DNA of 64,000 nt, from NCBI GenBank assembly GCA_002305965.1, contig DBRM01000080.1, forward strand, positions 1 through 64,000, read 5' to 3'. The DNA comes from Syntrophomonas sp. UBA1368 (GTDB taxonomy: Bacteria > Bacillota > Syntrophomonadia > Syntrophomonadales > Syntrophomonadaceae). The position numbers and the translations under genes are program-made. The notes below the pieces were generated by a model. It was not told where the DNA came from, searched no databases, and saw nothing but the letters and a program-made list of their open reading frames with translations. Of this stretch, positions 59,820-64,000 are shown in pieces (within the stretch, counting starts at the first letter, position 1; each line of letters begins with the position of its first letter).

Positions 59820-60353
59820 TCAACCGCTTACTTTAACCAGACTTGGTCTGATGACTCTTCCTTTCATGGTGTAACCGCGCTGTAATTCTTCAATCACAGT
59901 ATTTTCCTCATGTCCGGTACCAGTTTCCACCGTAAGGGGTTGATGGAATTGCGGGTCAAAAGGTTTACCCAATGCGTCAATAGGTTCTACTCCTTCTGCC
60001 TTTATCATCTCGTGCAGACTATTATTGATCATTTCAACACCTTTATACAGCGCTTCATAATTTTGATCACCGGCAGACATGTCTAAAGCTCTCTCCAGAT
60101 CATCCACAGCCGATAAAATCTTCTTGATAACCGGCAGGGTAGCAAACTGTATATATTCTTCCCTTTCCCGCACTGTCCTCTTCTTCATATTCTCCACATC
60201 AGCCAGTAAGCGGAGATATAAGTCACGATTTTTTTGTGCCTCATCCTGACTCTTTGCCAATTCAGTTTCCAGGCGTTTGATTTCATCCTGCTCCGGTGAT
60301 AATTCCGGCTCATCGCTGTTACTGATCACTTCGTCCAATTCTTTTTCAGTCAC
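59820..60353 (-). CDS. grpE: Nucleotide exchange factor GrpE
   Basis: Dimeric exchange factor for DnaK. 177 residues with an acidic N-terminus, a long coiled coil (about 25-75, LLADVENMKKRTVRE) and the C-terminal beta domain ending KGRVIRPSLVKVS. GTG start with AGAGGTGA upstream. It is separated from hrcA by the chaperonin gene, unlike the usual hrcA-grpE order. Confidence 0.95.
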   Translation of the reverse strand: MTEKELDEVISNSDEPELSPEQDEIKRLETELAKSQDEAQKNRDLYLRLLADVENMKKRTVREREEYIQFATLPVIKKILSAVDDLERALDMSAGDQNYEALYKGVEMINNSLHEMIKAEGVEPIDALGKPFDPQFHQPLTVETGTGHEENTVIEELQRGYTMKGRVIRPSLVKVSG

Positions 60354-60364
60354 TTATTTCACCT

Positions 60365-61924
60365 CTAATCCTGGGAATTTATATTCAAATCAGTATTATC
60401 TGACTGCATCTTTATGACACCATTAATTCGCAGTACCGCTGCAGCAACCTCTCCGGCTGCTTTGAAAGCATACGCTTTGACCAAAGCCGGATCCGCAACA
60501 CCTGCATCCAACATATCAATAATTTTCCCGCTTTCGCAATCAAAACTAAAGCAGGATGATTGGCCTTGCTTTTGTGCTTCACATACTTCTCCCAGCTTTT
60601 CCAGGGGATTAAATCCTGCATTGGCAGCCATGCAGTAAAAGGGTTTTAACAGGGCTTCCTTTACACATAAGATCCCATAGCTTTCCATACCCGAATGTTC
60701 TCCGGCCCAGGCATCCAATTGATTCGCTGTCCAGACTTCAATTGCTCCCCCGCCAGGTACAATACCACCCTTTATGGAAGCCTGCACGGAAGCAGCTGAA
60801 TCTTTAGCCATCCTCTCTCTTTCATCAACGACTTCCTCCGTTGCTGCTCCGATCAATAAGGTTACCCACTCTTTCCCTTTTCCGCACAGTATATATGTAT
60901 GCTCCAGTTTTTCATCTGCTATAACCTGTTGGGCAGCGCCCAGATAATTTTTGAGGTTTTCGTTATCGCGGTTCAATACATTTCTTCTGATCCTGCGCGC
61001 ACCCGTGTAACTGCATACTCTTTCGATCTCTCTCCCGGACACCCTTTGTATGGCTAAAATGCCCGCCTCAGATAGAATATGTTCACCCATATCATCGATG
61101 GCACCACTTGCTATAACTACATTAATACCCAATTCCGGTAGTTTACGCATATTCGTAATGAATCGTTCCCGGGCCTCAAGGTAGTGGCTGAATCCAGCCT
61201 CGGTTCTCAGCGCCTGTGCTTCAGTTTCATCGGGTTTCAATGCATCGTCCACGACTAATATATTAGCTTCCGTTATGGCTTTGGGCATATCTTTACTGAT
61301 CGGCAGCCGATTGATCAAAATACCGGAAATTACTTTATTCTCGGCAAGTTCTTTGGCAATGACTGCATCCGGAAATTTATAATCCTGATCACTTAAGCGG
61401 TCGAAGCCCATTTTCTTTGCGCCGGCAATCACCATCCCCGCCAGATCATCATATCCGCGTCCGGCGATGAGAGCAATATTATGAAGCATTTGATCCTCCA
61501 AAGAGGTCACCGGCAATGTTTTTGTCTCCAGGAGTGCCAAAGCTTTTTCGATTCCCAGTTTTATTCCAGTTATTATTCTGGTGACCGGCACTCCCTTTAA
61601 TACCTTTTCTGCTCCTTCAGCGATCAGCGCTCCGGCAATGATCACCGCGGTAGTGGTTCCGTCACCCACTTCAGATTGCTGCGCACGGGCAGCATTGATG
61701 ATCATTTGCGCAACCGGATGGGAAACATCCATCAGCTTTAAAATTGTTACACCGTCATTGGTAACAACTACATCACCAAAATTATCAACCATCATCACGT
61801 CAAGCCCCTTCGGACCTAACGTGCCTTCAACAGAGCGGGCTATAACCCTTGCTGCTCCTGCATTATTCAATAAAGTTTCAAAGCGGTCTTCTTTGTAACT
61901 GTTTGCAGAATTATTCTCGCCCAT
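60365..61924 (-). CDS. Group III (archaeal-type) chaperonin
   Basis: Thermosome/CCT-related chaperonin, not GroEL. The 519-residue protein has the ATP-site blocks TLGPKGLDVMM, TNDGVTILK and EVGDGTTTAVI, then an apical domain and the GGIVPGGGAIEVW block. It lacks the GGM-repeat tail of GroEL and should not need GroES, since this class has a built-in lid. Such Group III chaperonins were described in Carboxydothermus and related Clostridia, inside the Hsp70 operon as here. Translation starts at ATG after CAGGAGG. It shares HrcA/CIRCE control with dnaK. Confidence 0.92.
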   Translation of the reverse strand: MGENNSANSYKEDRFETLLNNAGAARVIARSVEGTLGPKGLDVMMVDNFGDVVVTNDGVTILKLMDVSHPVAQMIINAARAQQSEVGDGTTTAVIIAGALIAEGAEKVLKGVPVTRIITGIKLGIEKALALLETKTLPVTSLEDQMLHNIALIAGRGYDDLAGMVIAGAKKMGFDRLSDQDYKFPDAVIAKELAENKVISGILINRLPISKDMPKAITEANILVVDDALKPDETEAQALRTEAGFSHYLEARERFITNMRKLPELGINVVIASGAIDDMGEHILSEAGILAIQRVSGREIERVCSYTGARRIRRNVLNRDNENLKNYLGAAQQVIADEKLEHTYILCGKGKEWVTLLIGAATEEVVDERERMAKDSAASVQASIKGGIVPGGGAIEVWTANQLDAWAGEHSGMESYGILCVKEALLKPFYCMAANAGFNPLEKLGEVCEAQKQGQSSCFSFDCESGKIIDMLDAGVADPALVKAYAFKAAGEVAAAVLRINGVIKMQSDNTDLNINSQD

Positions 61925-61966
61925 TTTTCCTCCTGCCCATTCATTATGTGGATTGGTTTTCTGATC

Positions 61967-62995
61967 TTATTTCTTCTTCAACTTCATTCGTTTTTCGATA
62001 GCCCTGCAAACCGCCTCCACAGTCCCGGCTGCCTTCCAATATTCCATTCTTACCGGGCCGAGAAGACCAATTGCCCCAGGTTCCCCATAAGATTTATAAC
62101 CAGCATAGACCAGACTGAGATCTTTTATATCCTCGAGTTTGTTTTCATGACCGATGGTTATATCCACTTCCTCACTGAGGTTGGAGGGAATGATATCTTT
62201 AAATGCGTCACTGGCTTCAAGAAGGCGTAATATCCTGCGCAGTTTATCAAGATCCTTAAATTCCGGTTCATTTAAAATATTGAGTGTCCCGCTGACCAAA
62301 AGTTTTTCATCATTGGTGTTTTTCAGCAAATCGTCTATTTCCTCTAAAGCCCGGTCTACGATTTTTCGTTTCAGCTTCAGGCTTTCCCTCAGATACTTTA
62401 AATCGCTGCGATTGATGCCACTGATCTTTTTGTTCTTGAAAACCTGATTGAATATCCGGCCGATGTGCTCTAAATCTTCCTCATCAACGGAAGGAGGAAC
62501 ATCTATTTTTCTGTGAATAATCATACCCGTATCGGTTACCAAAAGAATTAAAGCCTTTTCTTTTTCCAGAGGAATCAATTGGATGGTTCTGAATTCTTCA
62601 AACTTAACCGATGGGACCACTACAAAGGAAGCATAGTTGGTAACCTGGGACAGAAAATAACCGATTCTGCCAATAAACTGACTTAATTCATGCTCATTGT
62701 CATCTACCAATTGATCCAACATTTCTATCTCTTCATTTGATAGTTGTTGTTTCTCCATTATATAGTCAACATAGTAGCGAAAACCTCGCTCTGATGGGAT
62801 CCGCCCCGAGGATGTGTGGGGCTGTTCCAAATATCCCATGTCTTCCAAATCAGCCATCTCATTTCTTACTGTGGCTGAACTGATATTCAGTGCATATTTT
62901 TTAACGACTGCGCGTGAGCCAACCGGCTCAGCAGTTTCCACATAATCTTTTACAATGGATTCCAGTATTTGTCGTTTTCTTTCGTCCAAAGTCAA
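61967..62995 (-). CDS. hrcA: Heat-inducible transcription repressor HrcA
   Basis: Repressor that binds CIRCE and is normally kept active by a chaperonin. 342 residues with an N-terminal winged helix ([20 protein letters not shown]) and the GAF-like C-terminal part including [10 protein letters not shown]. The start is TTG with AGGTGA eight bases upstream. CIRCE lies 18 bases before it, giving autorepression of the whole operon. Confidence 0.96.
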   Translation of the reverse strand: MTLDERKRQILESIVKDYVETAEPVGSRAVVKKYALNISSATVRNEMADLEDMGYLEQPHTSSGRIPSERGFRYYVDYIMEKQQLSNEEIEMLDQLVDDNEHELSQFIGRIGYFLSQVTNYASFVVVPSVKFEEFRTIQLIPLEKEKALILLVTDTGMIIHRKIDVPPSVDEEDLEHIGRIFNQVFKNKKISGINRSDLKYLRESLKLKRKIVDRALEEIDDLLKNTNDEKLLVSGTLNILNEPEFKDLDKLRRILRLLEASDAFKDIIPSNLSEEVDITIGHENKLEDIKDLSLVYAGYKSYGEPGAIGLLGPVRMEYWKAAGTVEAVCRAIEKRMKLKKK

Positions 62996-63012
62996 TTTAT
63001 CTCACCTGTCTG

Positions 63013-63039
63013 TTAGCACTCTCGCCAGACGAGTGCTAA
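63013..63039. promoter_or_regulatory. CIRCE operator
   Basis: Perfect TTAGCACTC, nine-base spacer, GAGTGCTAA. It lies between the promoter and the hrcA start, the classical place for HrcA repression of the operon. Confidence 0.98.
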
Positions 63040-63052
63040 TGTTATTTCCTAA

Positions 63053-63081
63053 AAAGTATCATCTGCAAGTATCTTTGTCAA
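63053..63081 (-). promoter_or_regulatory. hrcA operon promoter
   Basis: TTGACA (63076-63081) and TACTTT (63053-63058) with 17 bases between and a TG one base before the -10, an extended sigma-A promoter. It overlaps the downstream flank of hemW and feeds straight into CIRCE. Confidence 0.75.
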
Positions 63082-63090
63082 GCATACAAA

Positions 63091-64000
63091 TCATGCTATA
63101 AAATGGCAAAGAACCTGGTTAGAGATGAAATATCCCTTTCTGGTCAAAGATAACTGACCATTCTTTAAAATCAGCAGTCCTTTTTTTATATTCTCTTGAA
63201 TCGCCTGGTTATATTCTTCCAATATATCCGCATCGAAACGTTTATTGATCTCTTCAATATTGATTCCCTCAACAAGACGCAGTCCTAAAACCATTGCATC
63301 AGCAAGTCTTTCTCTGGGAGACATATTCTCCAGTTCTTTTATAAGTGGCTGCTTTCCGGATTTTATCCTATTAATATATTGGAGCACATTGGGAACATTG
63401 ATTAAACGCCGGGTGTTTACGAAACTTACCGCACCGGCACCAAATCCCAAATAATTTATACTTCGCCAGTAAGATAAATTGTGCCGGCATTCATAGCCAG
63501 GCACGCTGAAATTAGAAATTTCATATTGCCGGAAATTTGCCTCGGTTAATATTTCAACGGTTCTATCATACATCTCTGCCTCAGTATCTTCATCCGCCAA
63601 CACAAGAAGTTTGGCCGCAGCTCTTTTCCCCATTACGGTTTCCGGATCCAGCTGCAGCAAATAGGCAGATATATGTGCCGGTTCCATCTCTATAGCCTTA
63701 TGTAAATTGGTCTCCCAGCTTTTATTGGACTGGCCGGGAATCGCATAAATTAAATCCAGATTGAAGTTTTTAAATCCGTATTTATGAAAAATCTCAACCG
63801 CATCAAAAATATCTTTTGCTTTATGTATCCGGCCTAAAATCTGCAGTTCTTCATCATGAAAACTTTGAACCCCCAATGAGATCCGATTGACACCCGCTGT
63901 CAGATATTGCTCAAATTCAGGCAGATCTATGGTGGCAGGATTAGCTTCCATGGTTATTTCAACATCTGATGAAACGGTAAACGAAGCTTTGATTTGCTGT
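63091..64000 (-). CDS. hemW: HemW-like radical SAM protein, 5' part outside window
   Basis: Coproporphyrinogen III oxidase-like protein now seen as a heme chaperone. The frame stays open to base 64000, so the N-terminal part with the CxxxCxxC cluster site lies beyond the window. Visible are EITMEANPATIDLPEF, RISLGVQSFHDEELQILGR, NLDLIYAIPGQ and the C-terminal HTH-like part of the family. About 302 residues are present of an expected 380. It stands directly upstream of hrcA, as in Bacillus. Confidence 0.93.
   Translation of the reverse strand, partial: QQIKASFTVSSDVEITMEANPATIDLPEFEQYLTAGVNRISLGVQSFHDEELQILGRIHKAKDIFDAVEIFHKYGFKNFNLDLIYAIPGQSNKSWETNLHKAIEMEPAHISAYLLQLDPETVMGKRAAAKLLVLADEDTEAEMYDRTVEILTEANFRQYEISNFSVPGYECRHNLSYWRSINYLGFGAGAVSFVNTRRLINVPNVLQYINRIKSGKQPLIKELENMSPRERLADAMVLGLRLVEGINIEEINKRFDADILEEYNQAIQENIKKGLLILKNGQLSLTRKGYFISNQVLCHFIA

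Overview
The window is a nearly gene-saturated chromosomal segment of a Gram-positive, spore-forming, probably anaerobic member of the Clostridia. The evidence is the Bacillus/Clostridium order yqfC-yqfD-phoH-pgpH-ybeY-dgkA-cdd-era-recO-glyQS-ccpN-PPDK regulator-ppdK-dgt-dnaG-rpoD, the sporulation genes yqfC/yqfD, a glycine T-box, a perfect CIRCE element, lysine synthesis through LL-diaminopimelate aminotransferase, an archaeal-type (Group III) chaperonin inside the hrcA-grpE-dnaK-dnaJ operon, and a sigma-54 controlled CoA-transferase. Together these resemble syntrophic or fermentative Peptococcaceae/Syntrophomonadaceae-like Clostridia; species cannot be fixed from the sequence alone. All recognised genes lie on the minus strand except one secreted-protein gene at 27384-27950. 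I see no IS element, prophage, CRISPR array or rRNA.

Region 1 (about 1-25100) is a nitrogen super-cluster. In transcription order it reads purA, an ANTAR-type RNA-binding antiterminator, dapF, dapL, glnA, gltB, gltD, nadE, carA, carB, glnB, amt, asnB, argG. Nearly all steps make, use or sense ammonium, glutamine or glutamate. Leaders of asnB, amt, glnB, gltB, glnA and the antiterminator gene each carry an intrinsic terminator and a short hairpin with a six-base loop. In five of the six the hairpin overlaps the 5' arm of the terminator; in gltB it lies upstream. Four loops have A at position 1 and G at position 4, the known ANTAR recognition signature; the other two keep G4. I propose one transcription-antitermination regulon encoded next to its regulator. 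CarB carries a C-terminal DapF-like domain in which both catalytic cysteines are lost (Ser and Ala) while most substrate-binding residues remain, although an intact DapF is encoded nearby. This is the most unusual protein in the window.

Region 2 (25100-49600) holds a long-chain acyl-CoA synthetase, the orphan secreted protein, four tRNA genes (Val, Glu, Met, Asn), rpoD-dnaG-dgt, ppdK with its regulator and a CcpN-like repressor, glyQS with a T-box, recO and the era/yqf block of housekeeping and sporulation genes.

Region 3 (49600-53600) has a CoA-transferase behind a good -24/-12 promoter with its sigma-54 activator directly upstream, a 37-residue membrane peptide, rpsU and a HIT protein. Region 4 (53600-64000) is the heat-shock block hemW-hrcA-chaperonin-grpE-dnaK-dnaJ-prmA-rsmE-mtaB, with a sigma-A promoter and CIRCE in front of hrcA; hemW runs off the right edge.
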